Assembly: GCA_005938025.2 (NCBI GenBank)
Contig: VCCI02000002.1
Coordinates: 558,001-622,000 of the forward strand
DNA: 64,000 nt
Direction of reading: 5' to 3'
Source of the DNA: Inquilinus sp. KBS0705
GTDB taxonomy: Bacteria; Bacteroidota; Bacteroidia; Sphingobacteriales; Sphingobacteriaceae
The stretch's first letter is position 1. Every line of letters starts with the position of its first letter. This document shows positions 27,344 to 35,193 of this stretch, piece after piece. Below the pieces are notes generated by a model. That model made no database searches. It saw only the letters and a program-made list of their open reading frames with translations, and was not told the origin of the DNA. Both the position numbers and the translations under genes were made by a program.

Positions 27344-28099
27344 TTATATCCCCGTGTACCAGGACCATCCCGCCTTAATATCGCCGGCAGGGTCAGTAAA
27401 TTTATCGGTTACAATTATGCGCTGCAAAAATTTAACGTTTTTGTAGCCTATCTGTGTTTCAACCCTCAGGCGTAGCGGCGCACCATTGCGCGCGGGTAGG
27501 TCCTCACCGTTCATGGTATGGGCCAGTATGGTTTGGGGGTGGAAGGCATCCAGCATATCAATGCTTTCGCTATAATTATCAAAACCGTAAAAGCATACAA
27601 ACCGTGCGGATTGTAATATGCCTGCATCCTTTAGTAGCGCGCTTAGCGGCACGCCGGTCCATTCGGCTATGGCACTCCAACCTTCCTCGCAGGTGTGCCG
27701 GGTTATTTGAGTTCGTGCGCCCAGCTTTTTAAGGTCGTCCATCGAATATTTACGTGGTTTTGCAACCGAGCCTTCTACAGTAAGTACAAAGTCTTTAAAA
27801 TTATTGTGCTGCAGTTGCTGATAGTCCTTACTATATGCCTTTGTACTGGCGGGGTTGGCAGGGTCGCCAATATCTGTTACCGGGAAACTGGTTATATCGC
27901 TTTTTTGATATTCTGTAGCAAGGGCACGCTGCGAAAGCAGGCTACGCTGGCTTATATAGGTAAGGTTGTCGCCCATGCGCAAAATATTGCCATAGGTTGG
28001 CGGTAACTTTTTAAGGCACCCCGAAAGCAACAGCGCCCCTGCCGAGGTTAGTCCGGCTAAAATGGCCTGTCGCCGGTTCATCGTTCTTTTTTTTCTCAT
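27344..28099 (-). CDS. Molybdopterin-dependent oxidoreductase, Tat-exported lipoprotein
   Basis: A sulfite-oxidase-fold protein (PF00174). NRRQAILAGLTSAGALLLSGC near the start is a twin-arginine signal ending in a lipobox, so I place the start at the ATG at 28099, 2 bp past the upstream stop, rather than at 28126. The cofactor cysteine lies in RHTCEEGWSAIAEWTGVPL, and AHTMNGEDLPARNGAPLRL is the usual second signature. The enzyme would act at the periplasmic side, taking electrons from the cytochrome b partner encoded immediately upstream. The arrangement resembles MsrPQ (YedYZ) but the cytochrome is a different family, so the substrate is open. Confidence 0.88.
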   Translation of the reverse strand: MRKKRTMNRRQAILAGLTSAGALLLSGCLKKLPPTYGNILRMGDNLTYISQRSLLSQRALATEYQKSDITSFPVTDIGDPANPASTKAYSKDYQQLQHNNFKDFVLTVEGSVAKPRKYSMDDLKKLGARTQITRHTCEEGWSAIAEWTGVPLSALLKDAGILQSARFVCFYGFDNYSESIDMLDAFHPQTILAHTMNGEDLPARNGAPLRLRVETQIGYKNVKFLQRIIVTDKFTDPAGDIKAGWSWYTGI

Positions 28100-28101
28100 T
28101 G

Positions 28102-28848
28102 TTACCTGCCAAAAGTTATTGCCCAAATATTTCGTTTAAAGCCTGTTCTAATTATCATCACTATATGCACCAGTAAAAACAGCAATAGTAATACAGCCGC
28201 AAAAAAGTGTATGGTACGCGCCGATTGATGCCCAAAAAATATTTTTAACAGGAATGGATATGATGCCGTTATAGCCGGCGACATAGTTAAGCCGGTTAAA
28301 ATAACCACCGGGAACAGGAAAAAGATAACCAGCAGGTAAGTGATTTTTTGCAGTGGGCCATATTTGCCTGTGTAGTGCGTTTGCCTGCCAAAATGTGCCG
28401 TAAGATCTTTCCAAAGCCGCTTAAAATTAAACTCGGCGCGGGCCGGTGTTAGGTTATTGCGAAAATGCCGACTATAAAAACCGGCTATAAAGTAGATGAT
28501 ACCGGTAATAACCATAAACCAGGCGGCCAAAAAGTGTGTACTGCGGCCCCAGCCATTCTGGTTAAAAATATCGTAGGTACGGGCCGCGGATATCTGCTTG
28601 CCCGTTAAGTTTTTAAAAGGCATGGTTTTACTCCATCCGCCATGATGATAGTTGCGGCTGATAGGTAGCTCAAACAGCGCGGGGGTAAGATCGTTACCCG
28701 CCTTGCCCCAATAAAGCCTGGGATGCGACATTAAAATAACATAGCCGCTAATGGTAAGCGCCAAAAAACTTAGCGTAATTATAAAGTGCGTACCCCTTAC
28801 CCAGCGTTTATGCTTTGTAGCGTGGTTTTGGCCGTTTTGTGATACCAT
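28102..28848 (-). CDS. Cytochrome b561-like membrane subunit
   Basis: A 248-residue protein with four to five hydrophobic helices. Histidines in VRGTHFIITLSFLALTISG (helix 1), RSTHFLAAWFMVITG (helix 2) and ARTIHFFAAVLLLLFLLVHIVMI (last helices) are the expected haem b ligands of the cytochrome b561/thiosulfate-reductase type family. It probably passes quinol electrons to the periplasmic molybdenum enzyme encoded directly downstream. The two genes form an operon divergent from a small hydrophilic protein gene. Confidence 0.88.
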   Translation of the reverse strand: MVSQNGQNHATKHKRWVRGTHFIITLSFLALTISGYVILMSHPRLYWGKAGNDLTPALFELPISRNYHHGGWSKTMPFKNLTGKQISAARTYDIFNQNGWGRSTHFLAAWFMVITGIIYFIAGFYSRHFRNNLTPARAEFNFKRLWKDLTAHFGRQTHYTGKYGPLQKITYLLVIFFLFPVVILTGLTMSPAITASYPFLLKIFFGHQSARTIHFFAAVLLLLFLLVHIVMIIRTGFKRNIWAITFGR

Positions 28849-29029
28849 CGTTTTTAGCTGGTGATAAGTAAGGTTTAGATTACCTATTAAAGATAGGGTA
28901 TTTTGTTAATATACAAACTATTAAGCCTTTAGGTACCGATGATGAAAATGAAAGGCTGCGGAATTAAAAAAATCAAAACTTTCTCAAATATTAATTATTT
29001 ATCTAATAGGTTAATTTAATAAATAGGTT

Positions 29030-29275
29030 ATGGGAAAAGATAAGAACGGCGGCTTTGTCCCGCCAAAAGGAAAGCCATCAGGCAATGGGCGCGAAACACA
29101 TCATTTAAAAGACGCGTTTTCGGTTACCGACCCCGAAACTGAAAACGAAATAGCGGCAAAATACACTAAAGATGGTACTGATGAAATGGCAGAGGGCATA
29201 CATGTACGCCATGTAAACCGCAACCTGCACAAAGGCGAAGATCTGGAAGATACTAATAACAGCAACAACGGTTAA
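29030..29275 (+). CDS. Small hydrophilic protein linked to baeRF protein, function unknown
   Basis: An 81-residue protein very rich in Lys, Gly, Asn, Asp and Glu with no hydrophobic core, likely intrinsically disordered. It begins MGKDKNGGFVPPKGKPSG and has an HVRHVNRNLHKGED segment near the end. It is 11 bp upstream of the baeRF gene, so they are almost certainly co-transcribed. The composition is like stress-related disordered proteins, but no family is recognised. Codon choice and the tight spacing argue that it is a real gene. Confidence 0.65.
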   Translation: MGKDKNGGFVPPKGKPSGNGRETHHLKDAFSVTDPETENEIAAKYTKDGTDEMAEGIHVRHVNRNLHKGEDLEDTNNSNNG

Positions 29276-29286
29276 TTTAAACATAT

Positions 29287-30441
29287 ATGGAGCTATTACC
29301 AAAAGAAGAGTTTACAGAACTGATAAATTATAAAGGCAGTAATTGCATTTCTGTTTATATACCAACGCACCGCGCAGGGGTTGAGGTTAACCAAAAACAA
29401 GATGCCATACTTTTGAAAAATGCATTACAGGATGCGATAGTCCAGTTACAAAAGCAGGGGTTGCCATCGCAGGAGATTGACAGCATTATGCAGCCTGGTT
29501 TTGACTTATACAAAAACGAGGTGTTTTGGAATAACCAACTCGATGGGCTTGCACTTTTTTTAGCTAAGGGATTCTCGAAAGTTATACAGTTGCCATTCGC
29601 GGTAAACGAGGAGTTGTTTGTTAACAGCTCGTTTCATGTAAGTCCGCTGTTGCCTGCAATAACCAATAACGAGGACTTTTACCTGCTGGTATTAAGTAAA
29701 AAAGATGCCCAGTTTTTCCAGGGGAATGCGTTTGGCTTACAACGGCTTGAGGTGGAAGGCTTGCCTAACGGGATGGATGATGTGATACACTTTGAAGAGA
29801 AGGAAGGCGAGCATTTACTGCGCCAGGGCGGCAAGGGTGGTACAGGCAGTGCTAACTTTCATGGCCATAGCAACGGGCAGCCCGATGAAAAAACCAACCT
29901 TAAGGTTTACTTTCAGGAGGTGGACCGCACCTTGTTTGCCGAAGTGCTGCACGATAAAAACGCGCCACTGGTTTTGGCCGGTGTAGAATATCTGATTCCT
30001 ATTTATAGAAGCGTTAGCAGCTATAACAATATTGCCGAAAATGCGATAACAGGTAACCAGGAACGCGAAAGCACACTGGAATTATTTACCAAATGCCGCG
30101 AAGTGCTGGCACCTTATTTCAAGCAAGAAACCAACAAGGCCCTGCAAAACTATTATAACCAGGTGGCTACGCCTTTAACATCATCAATGCCCGAAACGAT
30201 AATACCGGCAAGCTTTTATGCGCAGGTATCAGATCTGTTTATTTGCAAGGATGAACATATCTGGGGGAAGTTTAATGCTGACGATAACAAGCTGGAGATT
30301 CACCCGCAAAAAACGGAGGGCGACGAATGCCTTATTAACAAAGCGGCGGCGCAAACTTATTTAAACGGCGGCGCCGTGTATCTGCTCGATAAGGAAAAAA
30401 TGCCTAAAGAAAGCACTATAGCGGCATTTATGCGCTATTAA
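29287..30441 (+). CDS. baeRF family protein (bacterial eRF1-like)
   Basis: A 384-residue soluble protein. NCISVYIPTHRAGVEVNQKQDAILLKNAL at the start and GVEYLIPIYRSVSSYNNIAENAITGNQE in the middle fit the bacterial archaeo-eukaryotic release factor families described from comparative genomics, best the third family. The C-terminal part (DKLEIHPQKTEGDECLINKAAAQTYLNGGAVYLLDKEKMP) resembles the L7Ae-like domain. A role at stalled or hibernating ribosomes has been proposed for such proteins, not demonstrated. It follows a small disordered protein gene and ends in a terminator. Confidence 0.72.
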   Translation: MELLPKEEFTELINYKGSNCISVYIPTHRAGVEVNQKQDAILLKNALQDAIVQLQKQGLPSQEIDSIMQPGFDLYKNEVFWNNQLDGLALFLAKGFSKVIQLPFAVNEELFVNSSFHVSPLLPAITNNEDFYLLVLSKKDAQFFQGNAFGLQRLEVEGLPNGMDDVIHFEEKEGEHLLRQGGKGGTGSANFHGHSNGQPDEKTNLKVYFQEVDRTLFAEVLHDKNAPLVLAGVEYLIPIYRSVSSYNNIAENAITGNQERESTLELFTKCREVLAPYFKQETNKALQNYYNQVATPLTSSMPETIIPASFYAQVSDLFICKDEHIWGKFNADDNKLEIHPQKTEGDECLINKAAAQTYLNGGAVYLLDKEKMPKESTIAAFMRY

Positions 30442-30467
30442 GGTAATTGCCCAAATGCGATTTAACG

Positions 30468-30510
30468 CAAAGCCCCCGGACGCAAAAACGCCCGGGGCTT
30501 TGTATTTTTA
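30468..30510 (+). terminator. Terminator after the baeRF gene
   Basis: CAAAGCCCCCGG (30468-30479) pairs with CCGGGGCTTTG (30492-30502) around an A-rich loop, followed by TATTTTTA. Confidence 0.85.
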
Positions 30511-30622
30511 GGCTATTTACAGTGCCCTTATTAATAGTATAGTATCACCGCAGGGCTATTGGGTTTTAAATCCTTTTTTGTTTATGTTTAGGATTCCATA
30601 ACCTGTAAACCTATTGTAAAAT

Positions 30623-31750
30623 ATGAGTACCGATACAACCTACCTGCCGCCTAAACGACATTACGAAATATTAGACGGCTTGCGCGGCGTAGCTGCTATC
30701 ATTGTGGTTATTTTCCACGTGTTAGAAACCTACTCGGGCGACCGCTTTCACCAAAAAATAAATCATGGCTATCTGGCGGTCGATTTCTTTTTCCTGCTAT
30801 CTGGCTTTGTGGTTGCCTATGCTTATGACGACCGCTGGGGCAAAATGACCCAATGGGATTTTTACAAACGCCGGCTTATACGCCTGCAGCCAATGGTTAT
30901 TGTGGGTACCATTATAGGTGCCATCCTGTTTTACTTTCAGGCAAGCCCGGTATACCCGCTAATTGCCGATACGCCCTTATGGAAGATGCTTTTGGTGATG
31001 TTGCTGGGCTTTACCATGCTACCCTTGCCTGTATCAATGGATATTCGAGGATGGCAAGAGATGCACCCTTTAGATGGCCCCGCCTGGAGTTTATATTTTG
31101 AGTATATAGCCAATATATTGTACGCGGTAATTGTGCGCCGGTTTTCTAAAACGCTGCTTTGGATATTTGTATTAGCCTCGGCGGTATTTTTGGTGCAGTA
31201 TTTAGTAACCAGCCCGCAGGGTGATGTTATTGGCGGCTGGGCGCTTGATGCCAACGGCATGCACGTTGGCTTTGCGCGCTTGCTGTTCCCGTTTTTTGGC
31301 GGGGTGCTGCTATGCCGTATGGATAAGCTTATCCGCGTAAAAAACGCGTTTGCCATAAGTAGCCTGCTGCTTATAATAGCCTTTGCCATACCACGCTTAG
31401 GCGATAGCACCAATGTATTGCCAAATGGCATTTACGAGTGTGTAGTTATTTTATTAGTATTCCCCGTTATAGTTGCTATAGGTGCCGGTGGTAGTATGGT
31501 AGGTGGTTACTCTACAAAGCTTTGTAAGTTTTTGGGTGCCATAAGTTACCCGCTTTATATTACACATTACCCTTTAATATACCTGCACCAGGGCTGGGTG
31601 GTACGCAACCACGTGCCTATGCAAACCGGCCTGCTGGTTGGTGTACTGGTACTCATAACGGCCATTGCCATTGCCTATGCATCGCTTAAGTTATATGACG
31701 AACCCGTGCGCAAATGGTTAACAGAAAAGTTTTTGAGGAAGCAGGGGTAG
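30623..31750 (+). CDS. Acyltransferase family 3 (OafA-like) membrane protein
   Basis: A 375-residue polytopic acyltransferase. The signature EILDGLRGVAAIIVVIFHVLE (with the catalytic-site His) is at residues 15-35, followed by VDFFFLLSGFVVAYAYDDRW and RRLIRLQP. About ten membrane helices follow, ending with CKFLGAISYPLYITHYPLIYLHQ. The family transfers acetyl or other acyl groups onto exopolysaccharide, lipid-linked sugars or antibiotics. It is monocistronic. It is clearly related to the second AT3 gene at 45579-46658, which shares the same order of motifs. Confidence 0.92.
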   Translation: MSTDTTYLPPKRHYEILDGLRGVAAIIVVIFHVLETYSGDRFHQKINHGYLAVDFFFLLSGFVVAYAYDDRWGKMTQWDFYKRRLIRLQPMVIVGTIIGAILFYFQASPVYPLIADTPLWKMLLVMLLGFTMLPLPVSMDIRGWQEMHPLDGPAWSLYFEYIANILYAVIVRRFSKTLLWIFVLASAVFLVQYLVTSPQGDVIGGWALDANGMHVGFARLLFPFFGGVLLCRMDKLIRVKNAFAISSLLLIIAFAIPRLGDSTNVLPNGIYECVVILLVFPVIVAIGAGGSMVGGYSTKLCKFLGAISYPLYITHYPLIYLHQGWVVRNHVPMQTGLLVGVLVLITAIAIAYASLKLYDEPVRKWLTEKFLRKQG

Positions 31751-31778
31751 GCAACCTTGTAATATAATGTAAATAGCA

Positions 31779-32855
31779 TCAGCTATTTTCCGCCTCTTTT
31801 AACAAACGGGTTTTTGGCAGGCTACCCGGGAAATTCTGTTGCAGGTATTGTATTAGGTGCTCTCGCACATAGCAGCGCAGATCAAATGCGTTTGATGAAT
31901 TTTTAGCACTTACCAACGCCCGTAGCTCAACCGTGCCGTCTTTGACATCGGTAACTTGTAATATGCCAACGCGCTTGTCCCACAGTTCAGATGCGTTTAA
32001 TAAGCGTGTTAGTTCCTGTCTGAGTTCATCGGTTGGTACGCTGTAATCAACATACAAAAAAACGGTGCCCAATAGTTCGGATGTGCTTCTGGTCCAATTT
32101 TGAAAAGGCTTCTCAATAAAATAATTAATAGGGAGTATCAGCCTGCGCTGGTCCCATATATTTAGCACCACATAGGTAAGGGTAATTTCTTCTACCTTGC
32201 CCCACTCGCCTTCAACAACTAATACATCATCAATGCGTATGGGTTGTGTAAACGCTATCTGGAAACCGGCCAGCAAGTTCCCCAGCGATTTTTGCGCCGC
32301 AAAACCAATAATGATACCGCCAATACCTACACCTGTAAGCAGGCCCGCTCCCAGTTTCCTTACACTTTCAAAACTCATCAGTATCAGCGATAGGGTAATA
32401 AGGATGATGAGCGCGGTAGCCAACTTTCTTATAAACTGTAACTGCGTCCTTATCTTTCGCTCTCTAAAGTTATCCGCCTTGTTAAAATCGTACTTGTAAT
32501 ACACATAGTCTTCAAGTATACGTATAGCGTTTAATAATAAGCTGGCAAATGATATCAGCAAAAATATCCCCAGCCATTTTTTTACATCGTCGGCATATAC
32601 ATCTTTTAATGAAAAATAAGGCAACAATATATTTAGTACCAGCAGAGGTATAAAATGGTTTAATGGCCGGCTAAAGTGTGTTACAAATGATCTTAAAAAC
32701 GAGTACTCCCCGTCTTTTTTATTTTTATAATAGTTTAAAAGCAGCTTTACGAAAGCGTTTATTATAAAGCCAATGATCAGCACAAAGGCAATAATTACCC
32801 CATTCCAAAGCCATGGCGGTAATTGTTTCGACCATATGTTGATGTATTTCTCCAT
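31779..32855 (-). CDS. Mechanosensitive channel of the MscS family
   Basis: A 358-residue channel. The pore helix TM3 region is LGAGLLTGVGIGGIIIGFAAQKSLGNLLAGFQIAFTQPIRIDDVL (about residues 177-221) with the Gly/Ala packing of MscS, then the beta domain (VEEITLTYVVLNIWDQRRLILPINYF) and the C-terminal alpha/beta part. Four further helices precede TM3. It relieves turgor after hypo-osmotic shock. Its start codon directly follows the stop of the GH15 gene, so the channel is co-expressed with a trehalose-degrading enzyme, which fits an osmolyte-management operon. Confidence 0.93.
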   Translation of the reverse strand: MEKYINIWSKQLPPWLWNGVIIAFVLIIGFIINAFVKLLLNYYKNKKDGEYSFLRSFVTHFSRPLNHFIPLLVLNILLPYFSLKDVYADDVKKWLGIFLLISFASLLLNAIRILEDYVYYKYDFNKADNFRERKIRTQLQFIRKLATALIILITLSLILMSFESVRKLGAGLLTGVGIGGIIIGFAAQKSLGNLLAGFQIAFTQPIRIDDVLVVEGEWGKVEEITLTYVVLNIWDQRRLILPINYFIEKPFQNWTRSTSELLGTVFLYVDYSVPTDELRQELTRLLNASELWDKRVGILQVTDVKDGTVELRALVSAKNSSNAFDLRCYVREHLIQYLQQNFPGSLPKTRLLKEAENS

Positions 32856-34643
32856 TTATAAAAATATCGGCCTGTCCAGCTTTATGGCTATGCGGTAAGC
32901 GGCATTCATTAACCCCACATGGCTATAGGCCTGGGGGAAATTACCCCATTGGCTGCCCGATTGCTCGTCAACATCTTCGCTAAACAACAGCAGGTGGTTG
33001 CAATATTTCAGCAGCTTTTCAAATTCGCGTATGGCATCGTCCATGCGGCCCACACAGGCCAGGGCCTCAACGTACCAAAATGCACATATCAAAAATGTAG
33101 TTTTTGGTTTGCCAAAATCATCGCTGTGTATATAGCGGTAAAACAGGCCACCCTCCGTTTTAAGTTCGTTTTCGAGGGCAATTAAATGGTCTTTTGCCTT
33201 TTGTGATGCCGGGTCGAGGTAATTCATCATTATCAGTTGCAGGGTGCTGGCATCAAGATGGGGGCTGCCTACGGCATGGGTGTAAACTTTGCGTTCCGGA
33301 TCATAGCAGGCTTCGATATGTGCCGCTGCCCTTTCTTTAAGCGAGCGGGCCTTTTCTACCAACTCGGTATTATTTATGGTTAAAGCTATTTTTTCTGCCG
33401 CGCAGCAGCCCGCCCATTGGAAAAGGTTGCTGTAGCAATGTATATGCGCTATGTTCCTAAACTCCCATATTCCCGCATCCTTTTCATCAATGGTCCGTTC
33501 TATCTTGCTTAATATAGATGCTATCCACTTGTCCGAATCTTTACGCTCGCTAAATACAAAGCGGTGATCGTTATACAGCGGTAAAAGCGATATCAGCACC
33601 TGCCCGTAAATATCATTTTGCACATGCTCGGCAGCCTGGTTGCCAATACGCACAGGCTTATTGCCCATATAGCCATCAAGGTGAGTCATAATGGTTTCGG
33701 TAAGGTCCTTTTTACCGGTTATGCTATATAAAGGCTGGTAGCGGAAACTATCATTCTCCGAAAAAGAAATATCGGTTACATAGTTAAAGTATCGTTCCAT
33801 CTCTTCGAAATGGCCAATGTGGTTTAGTGATGTTAAGACATAGTAAGTGTCGCGCAGCCAGCAATAACGATAATCCCAGTTGCGCTCACTCCCGGGGAAT
33901 TCGGGCAAGCTGCTGGTGCTTGCCGCAATAATGGCGCCCGTATCTTCATACTGATGAATTTTTAAAACCAGTGCTGCCCTGATAACATAGGGTTGATAAA
34001 ATGTAGCGATAGACGAGTGTTTTATCCAAAGCCGCCAATAATCTATCGTTTCGCGCAGATACTCTTCTGATATACTGTTTAAAGAGCCGTCAAGTTCGGC
34101 ACCATAATTTAGCAGCAGGTATTTGGTTTCGTTAAGCGAAAAGTATTCTTCATCCATTAAATAAGTAAGCGGGATGTTAGACGTCAGCGTCATTTTTTCG
34201 CCGCAGCCGGTATATTCTATCGAGTCGCTGCCCTGCAGGCGGTCTTGCTTTGCCCGGCCATAATCGCATACCGGGTCGCATTTAACAATAATGTGTGGTG
34301 TGCCCTCTATCGGTTCAATTTTGCGAATAAGAATTAGCGGTTTAAAATACCGCCCGTTTTTAAAAAAGCGTGGTGCAAAATCGGTAACGCGATACTTACC
34401 GTTCGCGCAGGTCACCTCGGTACGTAATACATTGGTGTTTTCTAAATAAAACTGCTTGGTGGTATATTCTCCTTTTGGTAAAATAGAAAACTCGCCGCCT
34501 TTTTTTGAATCCAGCAAGCTGCCGAAAACAAACGGACTATCAAACCGGGGCCAGCACATCCATTCGATGTTAGTGTTTTTGTTGATGTGGGCAAGAAACG
34601 CGCAATTGCCTATTAAACCGGTTTGATAGACGTGTTTTTCCAT
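32856..34643 (-). CDS. GH15 family glycoside hydrolase, probable trehalase or glucoamylase
   Basis: An inverting (alpha/alpha)6 hydrolase of about 595 residues. I place the start at the ATG at 34643 (MEKHVYQTGLIGNCA), because GLIGN-A-L-x-x-x-G-x-I-x-W-x-C-x-P-R-F-D-S is the family N-terminus; the frame also has an ATG at 34664. NWDYRYCWLRDTYY, GIWEFR (probable general acid) and EDVDEQSGSQWGNFPQAYSHVGL (probable general base) are intact. Mycobacterial homologues of this layout are trehalases. The neighbouring trehalose-synthesis genes favour that function here; a glucoamylase is the alternative. Confidence 0.88.
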   Translation of the reverse strand: MEKHVYQTGLIGNCAFLAHINKNTNIEWMCWPRFDSPFVFGSLLDSKKGGEFSILPKGEYTTKQFYLENTNVLRTEVTCANGKYRVTDFAPRFFKNGRYFKPLILIRKIEPIEGTPHIIVKCDPVCDYGRAKQDRLQGSDSIEYTGCGEKMTLTSNIPLTYLMDEEYFSLNETKYLLLNYGAELDGSLNSISEEYLRETIDYWRLWIKHSSIATFYQPYVIRAALVLKIHQYEDTGAIIAASTSSLPEFPGSERNWDYRYCWLRDTYYVLTSLNHIGHFEEMERYFNYVTDISFSENDSFRYQPLYSITGKKDLTETIMTHLDGYMGNKPVRIGNQAAEHVQNDIYGQVLISLLPLYNDHRFVFSERKDSDKWIASILSKIERTIDEKDAGIWEFRNIAHIHCYSNLFQWAGCCAAEKIALTINNTELVEKARSLKERAAAHIEACYDPERKVYTHAVGSPHLDASTLQLIMMNYLDPASQKAKDHLIALENELKTEGGLFYRYIHSDDFGKPKTTFLICAFWYVEALACVGRMDDAIREFEKLLKYCNHLLLFSEDVDEQSGSQWGNFPQAYSHVGLMNAAYRIAIKLDRPIFL

Positions 34644-34712
34644 GGATCTATTATAAATTACCATACCAACAACGATAATTTATAATTGTTACCAAAAAAA
34701 TTAAGGTTTTGG

Positions 34713-35084
34713 TTAACTAACAGCTTGCTGCTGTAGCAGGTTGTTTATATTCTCATATAAATCGGGTTGGCTTATCGGCTTGTTTACAACCGTGCTACAG
34801 CCAAATTTAGAGGCAATACGGTCTAAAGTAGTGTATTCTGATAGTAATATTATCGGCAGCTCGTGCAATTGCATATCCGATTTTACCTGGTGGCATAATC
34901 CACCGCCATTATCATCATTCAATATAAAATCAATCACCAGCAGGTCGGGTTTTCGCTGCCTTATTTCCTGCAACACATCCCCGGACGAGCTAAACACATC
35001 AAGCTCGATATTTAACAACCGGGAATTTTTGTAAACAAATCAATAACAGTTTCGTCTGTACTTATTAGCATTACTTTTCTCATA
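34713..35084 (-). pseudogene. Single-domain response regulator receiver with a frameshift
   Basis: The frame from ATG at 35084 reads MRKVMLISTDETVIDLFTK and then stops at IPGC. One frame over, open from about 35030 to 34713, come LLNIELDVFSSSGDVLQEIRQ and a full receiver body: phospho-acceptor Asp in LLVIDFIL, Ser in ILLSEY and Lys in VVNKPIS. Adding one base to the A5 run (35026-35030 on the plus strand) joins the two into a 123-residue CheY-like protein. Either a real slippage mutation or a sequencing error in a homopolymer explains it. No histidine kinase is nearby. Confidence 0.8.
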
Positions 35085-35193
35085 GATAGGATGGCATTTA
35101 AATGCAAAACAACAAATTTTAGTCCATTTGTTATCGTTCTAAGAAAATTTATAACTAATAAAACATTTTTAAGCTACTTTGTTTACTATATAT

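Noticed and set aside
30937..31431. A 164-codon minus-strand frame
   Set aside because: Antisense within the acyltransferase gene; the composition mirrors the sense gene.
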